Source: JBEEOW01 sp041191405
Lineage (GTDB): Bacteria; Bacteroidota; Bacteroidia; Cytophagales; UBA9547
Direction: 5' to 3'
Assembly: GCA_041191405.1 (NCBI GenBank)
Contig: JBEEOW010000045.1
Coordinates: forward strand, 1-22,153
DNA length: 22,153 nucleotides
The first letter of the stretch is position 1, and each line of letters begins with the position of its first letter. Position numbers and translations under genes: made by a program. The notes beneath the pieces were generated by a model, which saw only the letters and a program-made list of their open reading frames with translations, was not told the origin of the DNA and searched no databases. This document shows positions 15,013 through 22,153 of this stretch, piece after piece.

Positions 15013-16425
15013 ATGAAATATAGCTTACATATAATCACTGTCCTTTTGTTTTGTACTACAAATTTGTTAGCACAAAGCATTATGGGTAATTGTAAGTCAA
15101 TGGCAAACCAAGAAATAACACTTCAAGGTTTTAATGGCTTACAAAACTATGCTATTGCAATAACTAAAATTGACGAAAAAGGCAATTTTAAATTGAACTT
15201 TACTCCAGCTGATTATGGTATGGGTTACCTTGTGTCATCAGATAAAAAAATATTTTTGCTGGTACTCAGTGGGGAAAATTCAGAATTAGTTGGAGAAACA
15301 ATTAGTGACCCAAAATCAATTACAATTACCAAAGGGCACGAAAATCAATGGTTTGAACAATATGCCAATGAGCATATTAAACGTGAACAAGCCTTGAGTG
15401 CATGGGAATATTTAGAAAAAATATATACCCAAGATGCAATGTTTATAGGGCAAAAAACACCCAACAAAGCCATTCAACAAGAACAAAAACGAATTAATAA
15501 CGAAGATGCTGCCTTTTTGAACAGTTTACCTAAAGATAGCTACTGTCGTTGGTTTTTGCCTGTTCGTAAGTTGGTAAGTTCGGTATCAGTAGTGGCACAA
15601 CACCGAACCCAAGAAATTCCTACCACTATTGCAGCTTTTAGGGCTTTAGATTATACTGATAATCGTTTTTACAAAAGTGGTTTATATAAAGATGCTATTG
15701 AAAGCCATTTTTGGTTATTAGAAAACAGTGGCAAACCATTGGATTCGGTTTTTGTAGAAATGCAAAAATCCATTGATGCCATGATGATAAGTTTGGTAAA
15801 CGATGAAAAGAAATTGAATGAAGTAAGCGATTACTTGTTTAATTTACTAGAAAAGCATAGTTTATTTAATGCGTCAGAATATTTGGCAATTAAGTTATTA
15901 AGTGAAAAAAGTTGCACAATTAACAGCGATTTAGCCAAACAATTGGAAACTTACAGGTCTATGAAAAAGGGAAATACAGCACCTAATATAGTTTTTCCAA
16001 AAGCAACTTTATATCCAGCGGCAAGTAATCAAGTAACTCAACTCAAAGAAATTAAGAGCAAGTACACTTTAGTAGTATTTGGAGCAAGTTGGTGCCCTAA
16101 ATGCAAAGAAGAAATCCCTGAAATAGCCAAACATTACTCAACTTGGAAAAATAATGATGTAGAGGTATTATTTGTGTCATTAGATGAAAACGATATGGAT
16201 TTCATCAATTTTGCATCTTCGTTTCCTTTTATAAGTATGTGCGATTATCAAAAATGGAATAGCCCCATAGCGCAAAATTATTATGTGTTTGGTACACCAA
16301 CTATGTATTTGTTAAATAAAGAACAAAAAATTATCCTCCGCCCCAACTCAGTTAAACAAATGGAAGCCTGGGTAGATTGGTATTTGGTGAAAGGAAATGC
16401 GATGCCTGTAATAGATAATAAATAA
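15013..16425 (+). CDS. TlpA-like thioredoxin-domain protein
   Basis: 470 residues. Signal peptide 1-21 (LLAQ), so exported to the periplasm or outer surface. The N-terminal part (about 22-330) is a DUF4369-like beta region followed by long helices, common in Bacteroidota TlpA-family proteins. The C-terminal thioredoxin fold (about 335-465) has FGASWCPKCKEEIP with redox cysteines 361 and 364 and the cis-Pro in FGTPTMY (Pro429). Such proteins reduce or shuffle disulfides of exported proteins. Neighbouring surface proteins (FISUMP tips, adhesin repeats) carry conserved cysteines and are possible clients (inference). It has no ECF-like motif. Confidence 0.85.
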   Translation: MKYSLHIITVLLFCTTNLLAQSIMGNCKSMANQEITLQGFNGLQNYAIAITKIDEKGNFKLNFTPADYGMGYLVSSDKKIFLLVLSGENSELVGETISDPKSITITKGHENQWFEQYANEHIKREQALSAWEYLEKIYTQDAMFIGQKTPNKAIQQEQKRINNEDAAFLNSLPKDSYCRWFLPVRKLVSSVSVVAQHRTQEIPTTIAAFRALDYTDNRFYKSGLYKDAIESHFWLLENSGKPLDSVFVEMQKSIDAMMISLVNDEKKLNEVSDYLFNLLEKHSLFNASEYLAIKLLSEKSCTINSDLAKQLETYRSMKKGNTAPNIVFPKATLYPAASNQVTQLKEIKSKYTLVVFGASWCPKCKEEIPEIAKHYSTWKNNDVEVLFVSLDENDMDFINFASSFPFISMCDYQKWNSPIAQNYYVFGTPTMYLLNKEQKIILRPNSVKQMEAWVDWYLVKGNAMPVIDNK

Positions 16426-16491
16426 TTAATACAATCTATTATCGGATATTCAACATTAGTTAGTTAATAAATTATAATTATCAAAATAGAT

Positions 16492-17949
16492 ATGATTCAC
16501 TCGAAACTCATTAAAATATCATTATTTGCTTTTGCTTTTCAAAGCATTAATGTAAATGCCCAAAGTAATTTATATGTGTCAGGCAGTGCAGGTGCCAATT
16601 TATACATAGGCAATAGTTTAACAGTACAAGCCGAAGGAAGTACTACCATAGCTTCAGGAGCAACTTTTAGTCTTCAAAACGGCGGTAATCCTGATTTTAG
16701 GTTAAAAGGTAACTTAACAAATAACGGTGGAACGTTTACTTGTGGAACAAGTACAGTTACATTTAATGGTTCAACCAACCAAACATCCTCTGCGCTTACT
16801 TATCACAATTTAACTTTAAACAATGGCACTATTCCTTCTACTTCAGCTGCTACTTTGGCTGGTAATATTAATGTGGGGGGGGCACTTACATTAACTACTG
16901 GTGTACTTAATACTAGTACTTTTACTGTTGATTTAGGTGCAAATGGTTCAATTTCTGAAAATAATCCTAGTGCCATAGCACCTGCTTCTTATGTAACCGG
17001 GTATGTGAAAGCAACAAGAAATACTGGCTCAACAAGTGGTACAGTTACTTTTGGAGGCATTGGATTACAACTTACAGAAACTACCCAAACCAATAATTCA
17101 ACAGTTGTAATTCGTAGAACAGGTACTGCAAGTGTAGGAGCTGGGAATAATAGTATTTTAAGATATTTTGATATTACACCTACGGTGGATGCTGGATTGA
17201 ATGGTTCAATTGTTTTTAGTTATACAACTGCAGAGTTAAATGGACAAGCAGAAGATAGTTTAAAAATATACAAATCATCTGATGGAGGAACAACTTGGAG
17301 CAAACAAACTACAACTGTGAATGTGGCTGCTAATACTCTTTCAACTTCTGGTATTACTTCATTTTCACGTTGGACAGCCTCAAATAAAGTAAGTGCTCCA
17401 CTTCCTGTTGAGTTCCTGTATTTTAACGCAAAAATGAAAGATAAAGTAGTTGAACTAACTTGGCAAACCGCTACAGAAGTTAATAACGATTATTTTGTAA
17501 TCGAACGTTCTTTAAATAGTAAAGATTGGGTAGCTATAAATACTGTTGATGGTGCTGGTAACTCAAACAGTCCTTTAAATTATATGTTTATCGATGAAAA
17601 TCCTTTATTGGGAGTATCCTATTACAGATTAAAACAGGTGGATTATGACCAAAAAGTAAGTTATTCAAGCAACGCCGTAGTTAATTTTGAAGGCTTTGAG
17701 ATTGTTGAATTATTTCCAAATCCATCAAAGGGTAATTTTAATTTAGTGATGAAATCGTCAATCGAAGCTGAAATTGATTTAACGATTTATAATTCAATAG
17801 GTCAAGTAGTTAAAAACCAACACATGCAAGTTACAAAAGGAGTAAATTCATTGAATGCTCAATTTGAAGGCGCTACAGGAAAATACCTTATTACTGTAAA
17901 ATCAACTGATGGTCAATATTATGATTATACACTTGTGTTAAATAAATAG
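16492..17949 (+). CDS. T9SS type A sorting domain protein (beta-rich surface protein)
   Basis: 485 residues. Signal peptide 1-23 (VNAQ). Residues ~25-290 are Thr/Ser/Asn/Gly-rich with short strands (NLTLNNGTI, AGNINVGGALTL), resembling a beta-helix. From 302 comes the Bacteroidota-typical LPVEFLYF segment with ELTWQTATEVNNDYFVIERS and SYYRLKQVD, a fibronectin-like linker. The last ~80 residues are a type A sorting domain: LFPNPSKGNFNLV, DLTIYNSIGQVV, GKYLITVKS. Surface-anchored or released by T9SS; no catalytic motif seen. A run of eight G (16875-16882) lies in the beta region. A terminator follows at 18037. Confidence 0.9.
   Translation: MIHSKLIKISLFAFAFQSINVNAQSNLYVSGSAGANLYIGNSLTVQAEGSTTIASGATFSLQNGGNPDFRLKGNLTNNGGTFTCGTSTVTFNGSTNQTSSALTYHNLTLNNGTIPSTSAATLAGNINVGGALTLTTGVLNTSTFTVDLGANGSISENNPSAIAPASYVTGYVKATRNTGSTSGTVTFGGIGLQLTETTQTNNSTVVIRRTGTASVGAGNNSILRYFDITPTVDAGLNGSIVFSYTTAELNGQAEDSLKIYKSSDGGTTWSKQTTTVNVAANTLSTSGITSFSRWTASNKVSAPLPVEFLYFNAKMKDKVVELTWQTATEVNNDYFVIERSLNSKDWVAINTVDGAGNSNSPLNYMFIDENPLLGVSYYRLKQVDYDQKVSYSSNAVVNFEGFEIVELFPNPSKGNFNLVMKSSIEAEIDLTIYNSIGQVVKNQHMQVTKGVNSLNAQFEGATGKYLITVKSTDGQYYDYTLVLNK
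16875..16882 (+). repeat. G8 homopolymer inside coding region
   Basis: Eight G in the codons for V-G-G-A of 16492-17949. Slippage would truncate the protein well before its sorting domain. Confidence 0.9.
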
Positions 17950-18036
17950 AAATATTTACAAAAGTGTTTAGCTATTTACATGGGGATGTAAATTATTTTT
18001 AAGAGTGTGTTAATTTTTAGTGTGTCTTAATTTGAT

Positions 18037-18067
18037 GAAAAGGGCTTCCGTTACGGAAGCCCTTTTC
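18037..18067 (+). terminator. Rho-independent terminator
   Basis: A 14-bp perfect stem, GAAAAGGGCTTCCG (18037-18050) with CGGAAGCCCTTTTC (18054-18067) and loop TTA, at the end of the 15013-17949 block. It has the same AAAAGGGCT...AGCCCTTTT core as the terminator at 443. Confidence 0.9.
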
Positions 18068-18323
18068 TATTTAATATTTTTACATAATTATTTAAGTCAT
18101 AAACTAATTTTTTACATCGAAATTAAGTTTGTTGTTAGTGTTTTGAATAATTGGTTTTTATTATGGTATAAGAGTGTTTATGTTTAAATCTTTATTATAA
18201 AATTCCAAAATTTATTTTGCATACTTTATTTGTAATAATATTATTTTTACTAAATAAAAATATATTTATTAGTGTTTTTTGATAAGGTTAAAAAAAAACT
18301 TTTAAAAAAAAATCATTTTTTGT

Positions 18324-18350
18324 GTTACTTATTGAAGTTTCGATTGTCTT
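18324..18350 (+). promoter_or_regulatory. ECF-like promoter motif, copy 7 (for the adhesin)
   Basis: GTTAC at 18324-18328, 15 nt, then TTGTCTT at 18344-18350. The adhesin ATG at 18370 follows after only ~20 nt, so the leader is very short, or a later ATG is used. Confidence 0.6.
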
Positions 18351-18369
18351 GTTTAAAACCACTTTAAAT

Positions 18370-21300
18370 ATGAAAACACATCAAGGCAATCTCAAATTAT
18401 TTCTAACTGTCATTTTAGTTTTTTTTATTACAGCATTCTCTAGTAAAGTTGTGGCTCAAACAGCACCTACTTGTACCAACCAATTAAATTCTGGTAACCA
18501 AACTTTTATTATTACTTCTGGTCAGGTATTTTGTGTACCTCCTAATAGTACTTTTAATGGAAGTTTGTTAGTAAGGTCAGGCGGGCATTTGATTGTTTGT
18601 GTAAATGGTACTTTTACAGGTTCTGTAACAATAGACCCGGGTGGAACTCTTTGGGATTCTCCTACAACTACTTATACAGGTGCTTTAGCTGTAAATGGAA
18701 CAAGGAATAGAAGTGCAAATAGTTGTATTCAATTTAACCCTTGTACTGCACCAAGTGCTGGAACGTTAACTACACCTAGTACAATATGTGCCGGAACCCA
18801 AATAGGAATTGATGGCTCTGCCGTTTCAGGTGCAACATATTCATGGGAAAAAGAAAACACGCTTAATGCAAACAATTGGGTTTCAATTGGAGGGAATACG
18901 GAAGATTTAGCTGCCGCAACAATTGGTAATTTAACTACCACAACCAGATTTAGAAGAAGAACATCTGCTTGTTCGCCAGCACAATTTTCAGCTTGGCAAA
19001 CCGTAACAATCACTGTTAATTCATTACCAACTATTGATTTAGATGCAAATAATTCTAGTGGAAAAACTGGTAATGATTATCAATTTACTTTTATAGAAAA
19101 TAATGTTTTAAATAATAATATTGGTGATGCAGTAGATTTAACAATCGCTGATGCAAACAACACAAATCTTGCTTCGGCAACTATTACTTTAACAAACAAA
19201 CAAGCTGGCGATTATTTTACTTGGGGTGCATTACCTTCAGGAATGAGTATCACTGCGGATTCATCGGTTTCAACTCAAATCAGACTCAATATTTCAGGTT
19301 CAGCTACTTTATTAAATTATCAAAATTTTATAAAAGGAATCATCTTTAATAACGGTTCAAATACACCAAACACCACCTTAAGAAATATTACCTTTGTACT
19401 AAGTGATGGCTCATGTTCGAGTGCAACAGCTACAACAAGTATTACAGTTGTTGCTGTAAATGATAATCCGGTATTGGATTTAGATTTAAATAACTCGTCA
19501 GGAAAATTAGTTGCTGATTATCAAACAACTTTTACTGAAGGTGGTACAGCTGTAAATATCAGTGACATTGCTGATACTAGAATTACAGATGCAGATAATA
19601 CAACGCTGTCAGGTGCTACCATTGTTTTAACTAATAAACAAGCTGGCGATTATTTTGTAGTTGGGGCTTTAACAGGTATAACCAGAACAATTGATTCATC
19701 AGTTGCAAATCAAATTACAATTACCTTATCTGGGGTTACTTCTTTAACCAATTACGAAAATGCTATCAAGGCAATTACATTTAAAAATGGTTCAAAAAGT
19801 ATATCAACGGTTGATAGGATAATTAATGTTCAAGTGAATGATGGTTCAGCTTCAAACAACTTAAGTAACGTAGCTGTAGCCACAATTAAAATTACGGCAA
19901 TTAATGATGTCTCAATTTTAGATTTAGACGCAAATAATTCATCAGGTAAAACAGGTGCCGATTACCAAACCACCTACACCGAAAACGGTACAAACGCTAC
20001 TATTTCCGATGTTGATTTAACAATCACCGATGCAGATAATACTACTTTAACTTCTGCTATTATTACTTTAACCAATAAGTTTGTTGGTGATACATTATTT
20101 CAAGGTACATTATCTGGAGGAATTACAGCTACCAAATCAGCAACAAGTGCCGGACAAATTGTAATTAAGTTATCAGGAACCACTACACTAGCTAATTATA
20201 TTAGTACAATAAAGGCTTTTCAATTTTATAATAAAACTGAAAACCCAAATACTACTGATAGAATTGTAAAAGTGAGAGTTTTTGACGGCACAGATAGTAG
20301 TAATGTAGGAATTGCAACTATTCATGTTGTAAATCAAAACGATTGTCCAACATTGAGCAATGCCTCAAATTTTGCAACAAGCTACACCGAAAATGGAGCA
20401 AATGCTTCAGTAGTAAATTCAACCTTTGCCATAGTTGATGCCGATTTAGCAACAGCATCTACTACGCAAGCTTGGACTGCTACAGTACAATTAACCAATG
20501 GTGTTTCATTAGATAGTTTATTAGTACCTGCATCAGCAAATGGTTTTACAGTAGCTACACCAGTATATGCTTATCCAAATGTAACAGTAACAATATCAGG
20601 TACAGGAACAGCAGCAAATTTAGCTACTTTAATAAAAGGTATTACTTATAAATCAGGTTCTGATAATCCATCAACAACTGCAAGAACTGTTTCAATTATT
20701 GTAAAAGATGCAGATGTTGCATGTGCTGGTAGTGGAAATACTACTATATCAGTTACAGGAACAAATGATTGTCCAACATTGAGCAATGCCTCAAATTTTG
20801 CAACAAACTACACCGAAAATGGAGCAAATGCTTCGGTAGTAAATTCAACCTTTGCCATAGTTGATGCCGATTTACCAACAGCATCTACTACGCAAGCGTG
20901 GACAGCCACAGTACAATTAACCAATGGAGTTTCATTAGATAGTTTATTAGTACCTGCATCAGCAAATGGATTTACAGTAGCTACTCCAGTATATGCTTAT
21001 CCAAATGTAACAGTTTCAATTACTGGTACAGGAACAGCAGCAAATTTAGCTACTTTAATAAAAGGCATTACTTATAAATCAGGTTCTGATAATCCATCAA
21101 CAACTGCAAGAACAGTATCAATTGTTGTAAAAGATGCAGATGTTGCATGTGCTGGTAGTGGAAATACTACCATATCAGTTACAGGAACAAATGATTGTCC
21201 AACATTGAGCAATGCCTCAAATTTTGCAACAAGCTACACCGAAAATGGAGCAAATACTTCAGTAGTAAATTCAACCTTTGCCATAGTTGATGCCGATTTA

Positions 21301-22153
21301 GCAACAGCATCTACCACGCAAGCGTGGACAGCCACAGTACAATTAACAAATGGTGTTTCATTAGATAGTTTATTAGTACCTGCATCAGCAAATGGATTTA
21401 CAGTAGCTACACCAGTATATGCTTATCCAAATGTAACAGTAACAATATCAGGTACAGGAACAGCAGCAAATTTAGCTACTTTAATAAAAGGCATTACTTA
21501 TAAATCAGGTTCTGATAATCCATCAACAACTGCAAGAACTGTTTCAATTGTTGTGAAAGATGCAGATGTAGCATGTGCTGGTAGTGGAAATACTACCATA
21601 TCAGTTACAGGAACAAATGATTGTCCAACATTGAGCAATGCCTCAAATTTTGCAACAAGCTACACCGAAAATGGAGCAAATGCTTCAGTAGTAAATTCAA
21701 CTTTTGCCATAGTTGATGCCGATTTAGCAACAGCATCTACTACCCAAGCGTGGACAGCCACAGTACAATTAACCAATGGTGTTTCATTAGATAGTTTATT
21801 AGTACCTGCATCAGCAAATGGATTTACAGTAGCTACTCCAGTATATGCTTATCCAAATGTAACAGTAACAATATCAGGTACTGGAACAGCAGCAAATTTA
21901 GCTACTTTAATAAAAGGAATTACTTATAAATCAGGTTCTGATAATCCATCAACAACTGCAAGAACTGTTTCAATTGTTGTGAAAGATGCAGATGTAGCAT
22001 GTGCGGGAAGTGGAAATACTATCATATCAATTACAGGAACAAATGATTGTCCAACATTGAGCAATGCCTCAAATTTTGCAACAAGCTACACCGAAAATGG
22101 AGCAAATGTTTCAGTAGTAAATTCAACCTTTGCCATAGTTGATGCCGATTTAG
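18370..22153 (+). CDS. Giant repetitive adhesin, N-terminal 1261 residues (3' end outside window)
   Basis: The frame is open to the window edge. Signal peptide ~1-30 (VVAQ); a beta-rich N-terminal part (~31-125); an Ig/PKD-like domain (~128-218: STICAGTQIGIDGS, ATYSWEKE, QTVTITVN). From residue 222 come cadherin-like (CSPG/Cadherin_3-type) repeats: three diverged copies of ~147 residues starting at 222, 369 and 516 with IDLDANNSSGKTG, DADNTTL, ITLTNKQAGDYF, LSG-T-LANY and NDG motifs, then 142-residue near-identical units from 658. The acidic DADL and ND turns suggest calcium binding. Each late unit has two cysteines (NDCP and VACAG). A T9SS sorting domain is expected beyond the edge. Likely a surface adhesin; the ligand is unknown. 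Confidence 0.88.
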   Translation, partial: MKTHQGNLKLFLTVILVFFITAFSSKVVAQTAPTCTNQLNSGNQTFIITSGQVFCVPPNSTFNGSLLVRSGGHLIVCVNGTFTGSVTIDPGGTLWDSPTTTYTGALAVNGTRNRSANSCIQFNPCTAPSAGTLTTPSTICAGTQIGIDGSAVSGATYSWEKENTLNANNWVSIGGNTEDLAAATIGNLTTTTRFRRRTSACSPAQFSAWQTVTITVNSLPTIDLDANNSSGKTGNDYQFTFIENNVLNNNIGDAVDLTIADANNTNLASATITLTNKQAGDYFTWGALPSGMSITADSSVSTQIRLNISGSATLLNYQNFIKGIIFNNGSNTPNTTLRNITFVLSDGSCSSATATTSITVVAVNDNPVLDLDLNNSSGKLVADYQTTFTEGGTAVNISDIADTRITDADNTTLSGATIVLTNKQAGDYFVVGALTGITRTIDSSVANQITITLSGVTSLTNYENAIKAITFKNGSKSISTVDRIINVQVNDGSASNNLSNVAVATIKITAINDVSILDLDANNSSGKTGADYQTTYTENGTNATISDVDLTITDADNTTLTSAIITLTNKFVGDTLFQGTLSGGITATKSATSAGQIVIKLSGTTTLANYISTIKAFQFYNKTENPNTTDRIVKVRVFDGTDSSNVGIATIHVVNQNDCPTLSNASNFATSYTENGANASVVNSTFAIVDADLATASTTQAWTATVQLTNGVSLDSLLVPASANGFTVATPVYAYPNVTVTISGTGTAANLATLIKGITYKSGSDNPSTTARTVSIIVKDADVACAGSGNTTISVTGTNDCPTLSNASNFATNYTENGANASVVNSTFAIVDADLPTASTTQAWTATVQLTNGVSLDSLLVPASANGFTVATPVYAYPNVTVSITGTGTAANLATLIKGITYKSGSDNPSTTARTVSIVVKDADVACAGSGNTTISVTGTNDCPTLSNASNFATSYTENGANTSVVNSTFAIVDADLATASTTQAWTATVQLTNGVSLDSLLVPASANGFTVATPVYAYPNVTVTISGTGTAANLATLIKGITYKSGSDNPSTTARTVSIVVKDADVACAGSGNTTISVTGTNDCPTLSNASNFATSYTENGANASVVNSTFAIVDADLATASTTQAWTATVQLTNGVSLDSLLVPASANGFTVATPVYAYPNVTVTISGTGTAANLATLIKGITYKSGSDNPSTTARTVSIVVKDADVACAGSGNTIISITGTNDCPTLSNASNFATSYTENGANVSVVNSTFAIVDADL
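19033..20352 (+). repeat. Three diverged adhesin repeats (441, 441, 438 bp)
   Basis: Equivalent codons fall at 19033, 19474, 19915 and 20353. The encoded units share (I/L)DLD-NNSSGK--DYQ, TDADNTTL and LTNK but differ widely at DNA level, so they are old duplications. Confidence 0.8.
20341..22153 (+). repeat. 426-bp near-identical tandem repeat, 4 full units plus part of a fifth
   Basis: GATTGTCCAACATTGAGC recurs at 20341, 20767, 21193, 21619 and 22045, always exactly 426 bp (142 codons) apart. Units differ at few bases; residue changes seen include Ser/Asn before YTENG, Ala/Thr/Val after it, and Ala/Pro after DADL. The array continues past the window end. Confidence 0.96.

Larger units (their letters stand above)
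17950..18369 (+). other. Intergenic region
   Basis: About 420 nt without a gene. It holds the terminator at 18037-18067, an AT-rich stretch 18068-18320 where I see nothing definite, and ECF-like promoter copy 7. Confidence 0.7.

Noticed and set aside
18002..18030. An eighth ECF-like promoter (GTGTGTTAATTTTTAGTGTGTCTTA)-type sequence
   Set aside because: It has GTTAA instead of GTTAC and a much shorter distance between boxes, and a terminator follows at once.
20341..22153. Regular repeats as a CRISPR array
   Set aside because: The unit is 426 bp with no unique spacers, and it is an open reading frame throughout.

Overview
The window comes from an AT-rich genome of the phylum Bacteroidota, probably an environmental Flavobacteriia or Chitinophagia-like lineage. 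The evidence is the type IX secretion (T9SS) sorting domains of type A (16492-17949; 3' half of the 4224-5425 gene) and type B (gene ending at 339), Fibrobacter-succinogenes-major (FISUMP) domains, VGIGTTxP stalk repeats, an AraC regulator of Bacteroidota style, and starts without Shine-Dalgarno sequences. Every gene I support lies on the + strand. No tRNA, rRNA, CRISPR array, transposase or reverse transcriptase was seen.

Layout. (i) 1-5425 holds exported proteins: the tail of a T9SS type B protein, a VGIGTTxP stalk protein ending in an S74 intramolecular chaperone (585-2225), a stalk protein ending in a FISUMP domain (2421-3839), and a GEVED-like T9SS type A protein split by a frameshift (4224-5425). 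(ii) 5730-11826 is a tight eight-gene run: SRPBCC protein, alpha/beta hydrolase, two SDR-type oxidoreductases, a small membrane protein, a bestrophin-type channel, an LCIB/C-type (theta) carbonic-anhydrase-like protein, and an AraC-family regulator. (iii) 12062-14975 contains a decayed copy of a stalk gene (leader and signal peptide only), a small SiaC/DUF1987-like gene, and an intact FISUMP stalk gene (13257-14822) whose last ~180 bases have foreign-looking composition and resemble the variable region of a diversity-generating retroelement (DGR). (iv) 15013-17949 has a TlpA-like thioredoxin protein and a T9SS type A protein. (v) 18370 to the window end is a giant adhesin with cadherin-like repeats, including 426-bp near-identical tandem units, still open at the edge.

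What ties it together. Seven copies of a bipartite motif, GTTAC - exactly 15 nt - [T/A]TGTC, precede the surface-protein genes (585, 2421, 4224, 12242 remnant, 13257, 18370), and one orphan lies at 356-382. It looks like the promoter of an ECF-type sigma factor, which would make these genes one regulon. The eight-gene run and the genes at 12606, 15013 and 16492 lack it. Three intergenic hairpins with compensatory base changes lie downstream of the FISUMP genes and the decayed copy.

Most worth checking: the DGR-like 3' end of 13257-14822, the adjacent bestrophin and LCIB-type genes, the fixed-spacing promoter family, the G-tracts inside coding regions, and the tandem adhesin repeats.
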